From NCBI GenBank assembly GCA_022071955.1, contig JAJVIM010000011.1, positions 186,001 to 250,000 on the forward strand: 64,000 bases of DNA. Direction: 5' to 3'. Source of the DNA: Anaerolineae bacterium (GTDB lineage: Bacteria > Chloroflexota > Anaerolineae > 4572-78 > J111). A model generated the notes under the pieces. The model made no database searches. It was given only the letters and a program-made list of their open reading frames with translations, and was not told the origin of the DNA. The translations under genes and the position numbers were made by a program. Below, one piece after another: positions 1 to 7,623 of the stretch. How positions within the stretch are numbered: the first letter of the stretch is position 1; the number at the start of each line of letters is the position of its first letter.

Positions 1-242
1 GTATCAATGGAGGCATAAATTGCTTCGGAGCGGTCCTCGGCGCGAAGAATGGTTCCGTTAGCCCGCAAGGTGATTTGCACTACGTTTCTGTCTCTGGCGC
101 TCTTCGTTTTTTCCTGGGTAATTTCAACCCGGGCTTCGGAAATATCGGGCAAGTAACGGTCCAATTTTTCAACTTTCTTTTCCACGTAGTCCCGAATCCG
201 ATCTGAAATAACAAAGTTTTTGCCTTTTAGAACAACTTGCAT
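1..242 (-). CDS. hpf: Ribosome hibernation promoting factor (HPF/RaiA family), N-terminal part only
   Basis: The gene runs off the left edge, so only about the first 80 residues are seen. They start MQVVLKGKNFVISDRIRDYV and continue through VEKKVEKLDRYLPD to LRAEDRSEAIYASID, the beta-alpha-beta pattern of the HPF/RaiA S30AE domain. Proteins of this family bind the 30S subunit and drive 100S dimer formation and ribosome inactivation in stationary phase. A purine-rich AGGAAAG lies just before the ATG. Whether it is the long form with a C-terminal dimerisation domain cannot be seen. It follows comF by about 33 bp on the same strand and could be cotranscribed with it. Confidence 0.9.
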   Translation of the reverse strand, partial: MQVVLKGKNFVISDRIRDYVEKKVEKLDRYLPDISEARVEITQEKTKSARDRNVVQITLRANGTILRAEDRSEAIYASID

Positions 243-275
243 TTTTCTTTCCTTTCTCGGACAAAGATTTTTGAA

Positions 276-983
276 TTAAAGAGCCTTGGCCAGCGTTAAG
301 CCCCACACCGTGGCAGCGTTGCCCGCTTTGAGCGCCGCGGCGCAAGCGTCTGACGTGGCTCCAGTAGTGCACACATCATCAATGAGAAATACCCTCTGGC
401 CGGCCAACCGATTGTTGTGAGCGGCAAACGCATCGGCTACATTTTGGCGTCTTTCCTGTACCCCCAACGACATTTGAGATTTTGTCTGGCGGGTTCGTTC
501 CAATGTTGTAGTATTAACCGGCAAATTTAGCAAATCACCCAAATGTTTTGCCAGGAGATAGCTTTGATTATAACCGCGCGCCTTTTGCCGGGATCGATGC
601 AACGGCACCGGGACAATCACGTCGGCGGCCAACTGGTGGCGGGCAACTGTATCGGCCAAAAATTGGGCCAAAACAGCCGCTACCGCTTTGTGGTTTCTAT
701 ATTTGAGCTGATGGATTGCCGACCGAATCGGGTTATCATCAAAATAAGCGGCCGATCTGATTCCGTCGATGTACTGCAAAGGGTGAATAAAGCATTGCTG
801 ACATTTCAAAGTGGCGTCGATGGGTGTACCACACCGGTGGCAAACAGCAGTATCAATAAACTGAATTTGGTTGAAACATTCATCGCACAGCCAACTACCT
901 GCGGCTTCGCAATGAAAGCAGCGAGGGGGCAGCAATAAGTCGAGTAAAAATTGACCGGATTGTTGTATCCAGCTTGCCGGCAT
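276..983 (-). CDS. comF: ComF family phosphoribosyltransferase-like protein
   Basis: A 235-residue protein, the usual length for ComF. The N-terminal part carries four CxxC-type pairs (Cys22/25, 33/36, 48/51, 61/64), as in the zinc-finger region of the family. The C-terminal part is a type I phosphoribosyltransferase domain with the PRPP-binding signature FLIDDVCTTGAT near residues 199-210. ComF proteins take part in DNA uptake in naturally competent bacteria, but are also present in many non-competent ones. A Tad pilus cluster lies directly upstream on the same strand, so a link to DNA uptake is possible but not shown. An AGGTG motif about 9 nt before the ATG supports this start. Confidence 0.9.
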   Translation of the reverse strand: MPASWIQQSGQFLLDLLLPPRCFHCEAAGSWLCDECFNQIQFIDTAVCHRCGTPIDATLKCQQCFIHPLQYIDGIRSAAYFDDNPIRSAIHQLKYRNHKAVAAVLAQFLADTVARHQLAADVIVPVPLHRSRQKARGYNQSYLLAKHLGDLLNLPVNTTTLERTRQTKSQMSLGVQERRQNVADAFAAHNNRLAGQRVFLIDDVCTTGATSDACAAALKAGNAATVWGLTLAKAL

Positions 984-1030
984 GGATAATCACACCTTTG
1001 TGAGAATTTGGCGAGCTGATCGGCGGCTAT

Positions 1031-1375
1031 CTAAACTTCAAATTTTAGCTGATCGCCCACCTGAGTAGAGGTTTGGGTAATAACACCCACCGGCATCTCC
1101 AGCACATAGGCCGACCGGGCCACAAACGGCCCCAGGCGATAAGGCACCATATTTGGTGTTGTGCGAATAACGGAATAATCTTTATCAACATACACCACAT
1201 CAATGGGGAACCTCATAAACAGCGTGTGTATGCTTTTTTCACCGGCTAAAATCAGGCCTTCGCCATGTTGCAGAGCATCGGTTCCCAGCAGCCCCCGCAG
1301 GCGAGTCCAAAAGGTGTTGGCCAGCCGCCCGCGAGAGATCAGGGCTATGTGGCGTGTTTGGTTCAAAACGCGCAT
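1031..1375 (-). CDS. DUF192 family protein
   Basis: A 114-residue protein matching the DUF192 family over nearly its whole length. Conserved pieces include TRLRGLLG, GLIL, IHTLFMRFPIDVVYVD and YVLEMPVG near the C-terminus. The family is small and often exported in other bacteria. Its biochemical role is not known, and no signal peptide is visible here. The start codon lies only 5 bp after the TAG stop of tadC, so it is probably translated from the same mRNA as the pilus genes. In many Chloroflexota and other phyla DUF192 genes sit beside Tad genes, which suggests a role in that system, but this is inference. Confidence 0.85.
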   Translation of the reverse strand: MRVLNQTRHIALISRGRLANTFWTRLRGLLGTDALQHGEGLILAGEKSIHTLFMRFPIDVVYVDKDYSVIRTTPNMVPYRLGPFVARSAYVLEMPVGVITQTSTQVGDQLKFEV

Positions 1376-1380
1376 ATCGC

Positions 1381-2325
1381 CTAAAAAAGCCCCGGGGTTT
1401 CCATAATAATCAACACCGCCGGCCCCAACAAAATGATAAAGAGCGCCGGAAAGATTAAAAAGACCATCGGGAACAGCATTTTGATGGGGGCTTTGTTGGC
1501 CATTTCTTCGGCGCGCTGGCGGCGTTTGATGCGCATTTGCTCGGATTGAACCCGCAGAATTTTGGCAATGCTCACCCCGAGTTGTTCAGCCTGAATAATG
1601 GCCGCCACAAAGGTGGTGATATCCGGCACGCCCATGTTCCTGTCCATATTTTTCAGGGCGTCGCGGCGAGGAATACCCAGGCGCATTTCCTGCACAACTT
1701 TGGAGAAGCCTTTGGCCAGTTCGTTATCCCATTTTTCGGCTACTTTTTGAATGGCGCCATCAAAGCCCATCCCGGCTTCAACGGTGATCGTCAACAGGTC
1801 GAGGGCATCGGGCAGAGATTTAATAATTTCGGTCTGCCGGTTTCTGATTTTTGAGCGAATCCACAAAATTGGGGCTAAATAGCCAACAAGCGCGCCCAAC
1901 AAAGAGCCGGCCAGTCCAAACAAAAACCCCTGCGAAATAGTGATGGCCAAAAACAGCAGTACACCCAGCAGCAGAGCGATAAAAATCCGCAGACCCAAAA
2001 ACTCGGTAGCACCCCAGTTGTAGGGCCGACCGGCCAGTTCGAGCTGGTTTTCGGCGGCGGCCCGCGATTTTGCCGGCGATAACCGGCCCACACCTCGTGA
2101 CAGGTTGATGAGCATTGGCCGGATAACCCGCTGGGCAAACGGCTGCGAAAGCTCAATTTCTTCCAGGGAAAGCGGCGCGCCGGAGCGGCTGGCGTATTCT
2201 TCAAGGCGGTTCTGGATGTCGCTGGACTCGCTGGATATGCTCAACCCATACCGAATCAGCAGAATCATCCCGATGACGCCAAAGATAACCACAACTCCGC
2301 CGATAATGATATACGCTACAGGCAT
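1381..2325 (-). CDS. tadC: Tad pilus inner-membrane platform protein TadC (type II secretion F family)
   Basis: A 314-residue protein with an N-terminal membrane helix, a central hairpin of two hydrophobic segments (about residues 110-155) and a C-terminal one (FPMVFLIFPALFIILLG). The T2SSF domain runs from about residue 170 to 290 and includes LPDALDLLTITVEAGMGFD, typical of TadC rather than TadB. With TadB it should form the membrane platform that couples the TadA ATPase to pilin movement. It follows tadB by 15 bp and precedes DUF192 by 5 bp, consistent with one transcript. Confidence 0.93.
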   Translation of the reverse strand: MPVAYIIIGGVVVIFGVIGMILLIRYGLSISSESSDIQNRLEEYASRSGAPLSLEEIELSQPFAQRVIRPMLINLSRGVGRLSPAKSRAAAENQLELAGRPYNWGATEFLGLRIFIALLLGVLLFLAITISQGFLFGLAGSLLGALVGYLAPILWIRSKIRNRQTEIIKSLPDALDLLTITVEAGMGFDGAIQKVAEKWDNELAKGFSKVVQEMRLGIPRRDALKNMDRNMGVPDITTFVAAIIQAEQLGVSIAKILRVQSEQMRIKRRQRAEEMANKAPIKMLFPMVFLIFPALFIILLGPAVLIIMETPGLF

Positions 2326-2340
2326 AGGACAACTCCCAAA

Positions 2341-3351
2341 CTACACGTCAATATCAATGATCTTTTGAATTGCAAAGAAACCGGTAATAATCCCAAAGGC
2401 CATAACACCCATCATCACCCAACCACAAGGCTGCGAACAGATTGCCGGGTCAACGCCGCGGACGTCGCAACTAAAAACCATGCGGCCAATATATTCCTTG
2501 TTCATGGCGTACAGCAATAAGCCCATAATTACCGGCAGCGCCGAAATAACGTACCCGGATAACTGGCCCTGAGCCGTGAGCACCTGGATTTCACCCTTGA
2601 TTCGGATGCGCTCACGAATAACAAAGCCGATGATTTCCAGAATTTCGGCCAGGTTACCGCCAACCTCCTGCTGCACATTGATCGCGGTGACCATCAAATC
2701 CAGGTCGTCGCTGGGCACGCGGCGAAGCAGGTTGTTAAAAGCCCGGTCGTTGTCAATGCCCAGACCAACTTCTCGCACAACCCGCCGGAACTCCAGCGAA
2801 ATAGGCGGCGGCATTTCCCGACCTACCGCATCCATTGCTTGCAGCAGCGAATAGCCGGCCCGCAGCCCGTTAGCCATCAGCGTAATCCCATCGCCAAGCT
2901 GGCCGTTAAAGCGATTGAGCCGGCGGCGCTGGCGAAATTTAACAAAAATTCTGGGGATGAAAAAGCCAACGATCAGGCCAATCAACGGAAACAGAAAGCC
3001 GCCATAAATCAACCAGCCCAAGCCGGCTACCGCGATCATAGAAATTACAATGAGCGACCAGTACTCGGCTACAGTAATTTTCAAGTCGGCGCGGGCCAGT
3101 TCGGTTGATATATTTTTGCCCAGGCCGCGCTCTTCGATGACCTGTTCCAGCTTTTGGGTAAGGATCGATTCCTGAGGGCGACTTTTTTCGCTGGATTCTT
3201 CTTCGGTCCGATCATCGGCCAGACCAGCCCCGCCAACAAACTGGCCCAACCGTTCCTGGGTGGCCGTGTCGCCTCGCCGCGAAATAACTACCGCCGCGGT
3301 TAACGTGCCCACGGTTAACAGAAACAGAACTGCCACAATTGCTATTGCCAT
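2341..3351 (-). CDS. tadB: Tad pilus inner-membrane platform protein TadB (type II secretion F family)
   Basis: A 336-residue protein with an N-terminal helix, a charged segment rich in Glu/Ser (about residues 45-65), a hydrophobic hairpin (about residues 95-135) and a T2SSF domain. That domain includes LGDGITLMANGLRAGYSLLQAMDAVGREMPPP and QEVGGNLAEILE (the latter is the characteristic GNL motif). The C-terminal stretch has two more hydrophobic segments, making it longer than a minimal TadB. It is the first of the tandem tadB-tadC pair and lies about 42 bp after tadA. It should pair with TadC as the platform for pilus assembly. Confidence 0.93.
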   Translation of the reverse strand: MAIAIVAVLFLLTVGTLTAAVVISRRGDTATQERLGQFVGGAGLADDRTEEESSEKSRPQESILTQKLEQVIEERGLGKNISTELARADLKITVAEYWSLIVISMIAVAGLGWLIYGGFLFPLIGLIVGFFIPRIFVKFRQRRRLNRFNGQLGDGITLMANGLRAGYSLLQAMDAVGREMPPPISLEFRRVVREVGLGIDNDRAFNNLLRRVPSDDLDLMVTAINVQQEVGGNLAEILEIIGFVIRERIRIKGEIQVLTAQGQLSGYVISALPVIMGLLLYAMNKEYIGRMVFSCDVRGVDPAICSQPCGWVMMGVMAFGIITGFFAIQKIIDIDV

Positions 3352-3393
3352 ACATCAACCTCCAGAGTGGCGGTCAACCGCCCCAGCCGCGCA

Positions 3394-4791
3394 TCAATAC
3401 CGGGCCGATGCGCCAAAAATATTGGGGGGCAGGCTGATGCCAGCCGCTTCAATCCGGTCATAAAACTTGGGCCGAATACCGGTGGGTTTGAGTCGACCAA
3501 TAATTTTTCCGTTTTCCATGCCTTGCTGTTCAAAAGCAAAAATATCAGACATAACAATAACATCACCTTCCATGCCCTGCACTTCGGTGATGCTGATAAT
3601 TTTACGGCTGCCATCGCGCATACGGGCTTGCTGGATAATCAAATCCACCGCCGAGGCAATCTGCTCGCGAATAGCCCGCACCGGCAAGTCCATCCCGGCC
3701 ATCAAACACATTGTTTCCAACCGGGATAACATATCGCGGGGGCTGTTGGCGTGGGCGGTAGTCAGGCTGCCATCGTGGCCGGTATTCATTGCCTGCAACA
3801 TGTCCAGCGTTTCGCCACCGCGACATTCGCCCACCACAACCCGGTCGGGGCGCATGCGCAGGGTGTTAATGACCAAATCCCGAATGGTGACCTCGCCTTT
3901 GCCTTCAATGTTGGGCGGGCGGGATTCCAGAGTGACCACGTGTTCCTGCCTCAACTGCAATTCGGCGGCGTTTTCAACGGTTACAATGCGCTCATCGTTG
4001 GGGATAAAAGACGACAGCACGTTGAGCAGCGTAGTTTTACCGGAACCCGTGCCGCCGGAGACCACCACATTGAGCCGGGCGATAACGCAGGCGCGCATAA
4101 ATTCGGCGGTTTCGCTGGTCATCGAACCAAAGCGAACCAGGTCATCGATGGTGAGCGGGTCTTTTTCAAACTTGCGGATGGTCAGGGTAGGGCCGTTGAG
4201 GGCCAGCGGGGGGATGATGGCATTTACGCGGGAGCCATCGGGCAGGCGGGCGTCAACATAGGGCGAGCTTTCGTCAACGCGGCGGCCCAGCGGCGAAACA
4301 ATCCGGTCGATCACCCGCATCACGTGCTCGTTATTTTCAAAAGTGATGGTTGTCAGCGACAGCTTGCCTTTGCGTTCAACAAACACTTTTTCCGGGCCAT
4401 TCACCATAATTTCGCTGACGCTCTCATCAGACAGCAACGCTTCGAGCGGGCCAAAGCCCAGAATTTCGGCGACAATGCCTTCAAACAGTCTTTCCCGCTC
4501 GGAGCGGCTCAGGATAATGTTTTCCTGAGTCAGAATCTGGTCGTACATATCCTGAATGGTGCGGCGCACTTCATCGGTGCGAGACACATCCATAGCCGGG
4601 TCCAATTCGGCCACCAGTTTGTCTTGAATTCGCTCTTTCAACTCCTTGAACGCATCTCGCTGCGTGGCCGACGGCGCCCGGTGAATTTTTTTATCCGGTC
4701 CTTTGGGTTTGAGCGGGCCGGCGGGCGCGCCCGGGCGGGTTACACCGCCGGTTGTAGTTTGCCCATCTTTAATGCGCTTTAGCAACGACAT
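3394..4791 (-). CDS. tadA: Tad pilus assembly ATPase TadA/CpaF
   Basis: A 465-residue secretion ATPase of the CpaF/TadA type. The N-terminal about 60 residues are a Pro/Gly/Lys-rich, probably disordered leader. The N-terminal domain is followed by the RecA-like ATPase with Walker A GGTGSGKTT near residue 250, the Asp box around LRMRPDRVVVGECRGGE and the His box TGHDGSLTTAHANS (about residues 310-350). It powers assembly, and in some species retraction, of Flp pili at the cytoplasmic face of the platform. Its position between tadZ and tadB is the usual Tad gene order. Confidence 0.95.
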   Translation of the reverse strand: MSLLKRIKDGQTTTGGVTRPGAPAGPLKPKGPDKKIHRAPSATQRDAFKELKERIQDKLVAELDPAMDVSRTDEVRRTIQDMYDQILTQENIILSRSERERLFEGIVAEILGFGPLEALLSDESVSEIMVNGPEKVFVERKGKLSLTTITFENNEHVMRVIDRIVSPLGRRVDESSPYVDARLPDGSRVNAIIPPLALNGPTLTIRKFEKDPLTIDDLVRFGSMTSETAEFMRACVIARLNVVVSGGTGSGKTTLLNVLSSFIPNDERIVTVENAAELQLRQEHVVTLESRPPNIEGKGEVTIRDLVINTLRMRPDRVVVGECRGGETLDMLQAMNTGHDGSLTTAHANSPRDMLSRLETMCLMAGMDLPVRAIREQIASAVDLIIQQARMRDGSRKIISITEVQGMEGDVIVMSDIFAFEQQGMENGKIIGRLKPTGIRPKFYDRIEAAGISLPPNIFGASARY

Positions 4792-4832
4792 ACACTCAAC
4801 CCCCTATGGTAATCTATCTGATGAATTATACG

Positions 4833-6071
4833 TTACTCAACTTCTTTTTCGTCTAACAGAGACATCAATCGTTTACCCAACTGCACTGTAGCCTGGGCCA
4901 AAGGGCTGTTTTTGCTGCCTAACACGTAGGGTACGCCCTGGTTTACGGCGGTCGTTACAGTTCTTTCATCGAGCGGCAACTGCCCGTGGATCGCGTATTT
5001 AATGTTGGCCTCAATGTCTTCGGCCCGGATGTTAATCCGTTTGTCGGCTTTATTGAGCACAAACATAATCCGCTCGCGCTCGTATTCCAGGGCTTCGGTC
5101 ACTTCAAAAAAGAGCTTGGCGTCTTTGATCGCCGGGATTTCTGGTGTTGTTACTACTATAATTTTATCAGATAGGTCGAGAACATTCAAGACAACATCAT
5201 CGAGCATACTGCCGGTGTCAACAATAACCACATCGAACATTGTTTTGAGGCGGCGCAACACTTCTGACACCAGCGACGGGGTGACGGTGTCGGCCACTTC
5301 CGGGCGCGGCGGGGCCAGCATGGCCTTAATCCCGGAACTGTGGGCAATAAACACATCGGCGATCAGTTCGTCGTCTAATTCATCAACGTTAGAGGCCAAA
5401 TCGGCGATGGTGCGGCTGGCGTACAGGTTGAGCAGCACGCCCACATCGCCAAATTGCAGGCTGGTATCAAGCACGGCCACTTTAATTGCCACATTCTGTT
5501 GCAGCGCAATAGCCAGGTTAACCGCAATGGTGCTACAGCCAACGCCGCCTTTGGCGCTAAAAACGCTCACTACCCGGCCAATTTTCCGGGGCATTGGCTC
5601 GGCCACGCCGCCCTTGCCGGCGGGCATCTTGGTAGTGGCCGGCATCGCCTGGCGGCGGCTGGCGCCAAGCTGATACACCCGCCTGATACTGCTAACCAGT
5701 TCGTCGCTGGAGAACGGCTTTATCAGAAACTCGCGCGCGCCGGCCAGCATCGAGCGGCGCAGGTAGTCGGCTTCGCCCTGAACCGACATCATGATGATTT
5801 GGGTAAACGGAACTTGCAGGCTGATGCGTTCGCTGGCGGTAATGCCATCGACGCCCGGCATGTTGATGTCCATCAGCACAATATCTGGCTGAAGCTCAAC
5901 TGCCATCTGGATGCCTTCTTCACCGTTGGTTGCGGCTCCAACTACTTCAATATCTGACTCAAAGAAAAGAAGTTTCCGCAGGTTCTCACGGGTTTCGGGA
6001 ATATCATCTACCAGTAACAGACGAATTTTGTGTTCTCCATCATCTCGGAGCGGCGCAACTGATTCTGCCAT
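4833..6071 (-). CDS. tadZ: CpaE/TadZ-like protein: receiver domain fused to a ParA/MinD-type ATPase
   Basis: 412 residues in two domains. Residues about 15-135 form a response-regulator receiver: the acidic pair in LLLVDD, the phosphoacceptor Asp in IVLMDINMPGVDG (near residue 67) and the Lys in FLIKPFSSDEL are all present, so it looks phosphorylatable. After a linker, residues about 160-400 form a ParA/MinD-like ATPase with the deviant P-loop FSAKGGVGCSTIAVN and a conserved VIVDTGSMLDD segment. TadZ/CpaE proteins place the Tad machine in the cell, often at a pole. The intact receiver suggests that placement or assembly responds to a phosphorelay. No partner kinase lies next to it; the nearest kinases are about 15 kb away (21308-24089). 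Confidence 0.92.
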   Translation of the reverse strand: MAESVAPLRDDGEHKIRLLLVDDIPETRENLRKLLFFESDIEVVGAATNGEEGIQMAVELQPDIVLMDINMPGVDGITASERISLQVPFTQIIMMSVQGEADYLRRSMLAGAREFLIKPFSSDELVSSIRRVYQLGASRRQAMPATTKMPAGKGGVAEPMPRKIGRVVSVFSAKGGVGCSTIAVNLAIALQQNVAIKVAVLDTSLQFGDVGVLLNLYASRTIADLASNVDELDDELIADVFIAHSSGIKAMLAPPRPEVADTVTPSLVSEVLRRLKTMFDVVIVDTGSMLDDVVLNVLDLSDKIIVVTTPEIPAIKDAKLFFEVTEALEYERERIMFVLNKADKRINIRAEDIEANIKYAIHGQLPLDERTVTTAVNQGVPYVLGSKNSPLAQATVQLGKRLMSLLDEKEVE

Positions 6072-6200
6072 GTTTTACTTTCCTGGAATGAATTGTTTTG
6101 ATGAGGCTTTACTAGAATTGTATGCGAAGTGAGTGAAAAGTTCAAGAGTAGGTAGAAAATTGGTTGTTACAGCAAAAATGCCAAGTTCCACAAACAAAAG

Positions 6201-6236
6201 AACCGGCTGTGAGACCTGATGCCTCTCACAGCCAGT
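6201..6236 (-). terminator. Stem-loop downstream of cpaB, probable terminator
   Basis: Inverted repeat with 14-bp arms and one mismatch (6201-6214 and 6223-6236, core GGCTGTGAGA/TCTCACAGCC). Read on the minus strand, the stem is followed by the T-rich TTCTTTTGTTTG. A second stem-loop (TGCCTCCA/TGGAGGCA, 6255-6276) precedes it in transcription order. Together they could end or reduce transcription after cpaB, which would leave tadZ-tadC to their own promoter. The 250-bp gap 6072-6321 holds no gene that I can support. Confidence 0.6.
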
Positions 6237-6321
6237 TATCGAGCAAACAACAAGTGCCTCCAATTTCTTGGAGGCAACTCATTGTAGAAAGGAAGATGTT
6301 CAACAGTGACCGTAAAACACC

Positions 6322-7401
6322 TTATTGTTGCGGCGTGGTGGGATTTACTTCTTGCACTACCGAAACATCCTTAAATTGTGATTGAATATCGGTGACAGAA
6401 GAGGTCATCACAAATTCAATCTTGGGCGGCACCGCAATGTTAAAGCGGGTCAGCATGTATTGCAGGGTTACGGCTTCGGTCAGGTGATCGGCCTGATCCT
6501 CACCGGCGGCCCGGAGCGCCATTTCGGTGTAAATACCGCTCTGGCGGAGCCACAACATTACCAGGGCATCCTGCGGCGTTACAGCCAGGGTGGTAATATC
6601 TGGCGGCGGCGGGGGCGGCGGCGGGCTGCCATCTTCGGGCGGGGCCGGCTGTGGTTCTTCAATCCAGGGGCCAACCCGCAATACTTTGGCCGCCTGCACG
6701 GTGAGCTGGGCCACACGCCGCGGAATTTGCTCGGAGCGGGCATTAACAATAGAGGCCACATCGCCGGCGCCAAGCTCAAAGCGGCCTTCATCAATCGGTT
6801 CGCTTAGCTGAACACCGGTTTGCACCCCGGTTTCCTGATCATAAGTGGGGAAGAAGAACCGGGTTTTATTGGGCAGCGGCGATTGAAATTCTTCATCAAC
6901 GTCAATGAAAAATGAGGTGATCAAAATATCAACCGAGTCGCCGGGTTGGATAGCATAGGCCACGCTGGTTTGGCGGTTCATAGGATAGGCCACCGCCACG
7001 CGGCCGGGCGGAATATTGAGCGAGGCCTCGCCGGAGACGCCTTTATCAACCAGCATACTGCGCACCAGCACCTGCCCCTGCACAATTTCTGTTTTGGCTA
7101 CCTTGCCGATGGTTTCGGCTTCGTCGGCAATGATATCCGGCGGCACGTTGTTGGCCGGCCAATCGCGGCGGCCAATAGACCCGGCCACAAATTCAGAACC
7201 ACGGGCGATGGGTTGCAAAGCCACAATCACCTGAGTCGTGGGGATACCCGTCGCCTCTGGCTGTGGCCCTTGCGCTACGGAGGTTGGCTGGGCCTCACCG
7301 CCGGGTGCGCCTCCCCCGCCCAATACCAGAAAAGCGACTGCGCCAAGGGTGGCTAAACCAAGAATAATGCCGAGTATAATGAGTAATCGGCCACGTTGCA
7401 T
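6322..7401 (-). CDS. cpaB: Flp pilus assembly protein CpaB (SAF domain)
   Basis: 359 residues. One N-terminal membrane helix (LLIILGIILGLATLGAVAFL), a Gly/Pro-rich linker, then a SAF domain (about residues 55-120: IVALQPIARGSEFV to KTEIVQGQVLVRSML). A longer RcpC/CpaB domain follows, interrupted near residue 257 by a run of eight prolines. CpaB/RcpC is a periplasmic or wall-side component that in diderms works with the RcpA secretin; no secretin is present here. In a single-membrane cell it may guide the pilus through the wall (inference). The C-terminus is predicted soluble and exposed. Confidence 0.9.
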   Translation of the reverse strand: MQRGRLLIILGIILGLATLGAVAFLVLGGGGAPGGEAQPTSVAQGPQPEATGIPTTQVIVALQPIARGSEFVAGSIGRRDWPANNVPPDIIADEAETIGKVAKTEIVQGQVLVRSMLVDKGVSGEASLNIPPGRVAVAYPMNRQTSVAYAIQPGDSVDILITSFFIDVDEEFQSPLPNKTRFFFPTYDQETGVQTGVQLSEPIDEGRFELGAGDVASIVNARSEQIPRRVAQLTVQAAKVLRVGPWIEEPQPAPPEDGSPPPPPPPPDITTLAVTPQDALVMLWLRQSGIYTEMALRAAGEDQADHLTEAVTLQYMLTRFNIAVPPKIEFVMTSSVTDIQSQFKDVSVVQEVNPTTPQQ

Positions 7402-7500
7402 CTTTTCCTCTCCTTTCCGTCGAAGATGCGAAAAGGACGCTAGCAGTTTTATAATACCACCTTAGTGTGAAAAGTCAAGGCTTGACATAAAAAAACTACA

Positions 7501-7544
7501 TAAAATACCGGCTCAAATTCCTTAAAAATTGAGCCGGTATTTTA
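7501..7544 (-). terminator. Long perfect stem-loop between tadG and cpaB
   Basis: Perfect 16-bp arms (7501-7516 and 7529-7544, TAAAATACCGGCTCAA and its complement) around a 12-nt loop. The arms end in AAAATA/TATTTT, so the structure looks like a bidirectional terminator. It lies in the 222-bp gap between the tadG-like gene and cpaB. I see nothing else in this gap except the palindrome at 7547-7577 and a low-complexity tail. Confidence 0.6.
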
Positions 7545-7546
7545 GT

Positions 7547-7577
7547 GGAGGCCGGGCGGCTAAGCCGCCCGGCCTCC
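7547..7577. repeat. 31-bp palindrome, member of a dispersed GGCCGGGCGGC family
   Basis: Perfect 15-bp arms (GGAGGCCGGGCGGCT and complement) around one base. A close relative with 18-bp arms is at 59667-59705. Both are followed by a similar single-stranded tail (GCTAAATTCTTTG here, GCTAAATCCTTTG there), so the repeat is larger than the palindrome. A third, more distant palindrome with the same plan (GGCGCGGC-ATA-GCCGCGCC) is at 55519-55555. Confidence 0.75.
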
Positions 7578-7623
7578 ATGCTAAATTCTTTGTTCCTTGG
7601 GGTAGCGGAGAGCACAATTGCCC

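Noticed and set aside
3751-4782. 343-codon plus-strand open frame over tadA
   Set aside because: Antisense to the TadA ATPase gene, which has clear Walker motifs; composition and context argue against coding.
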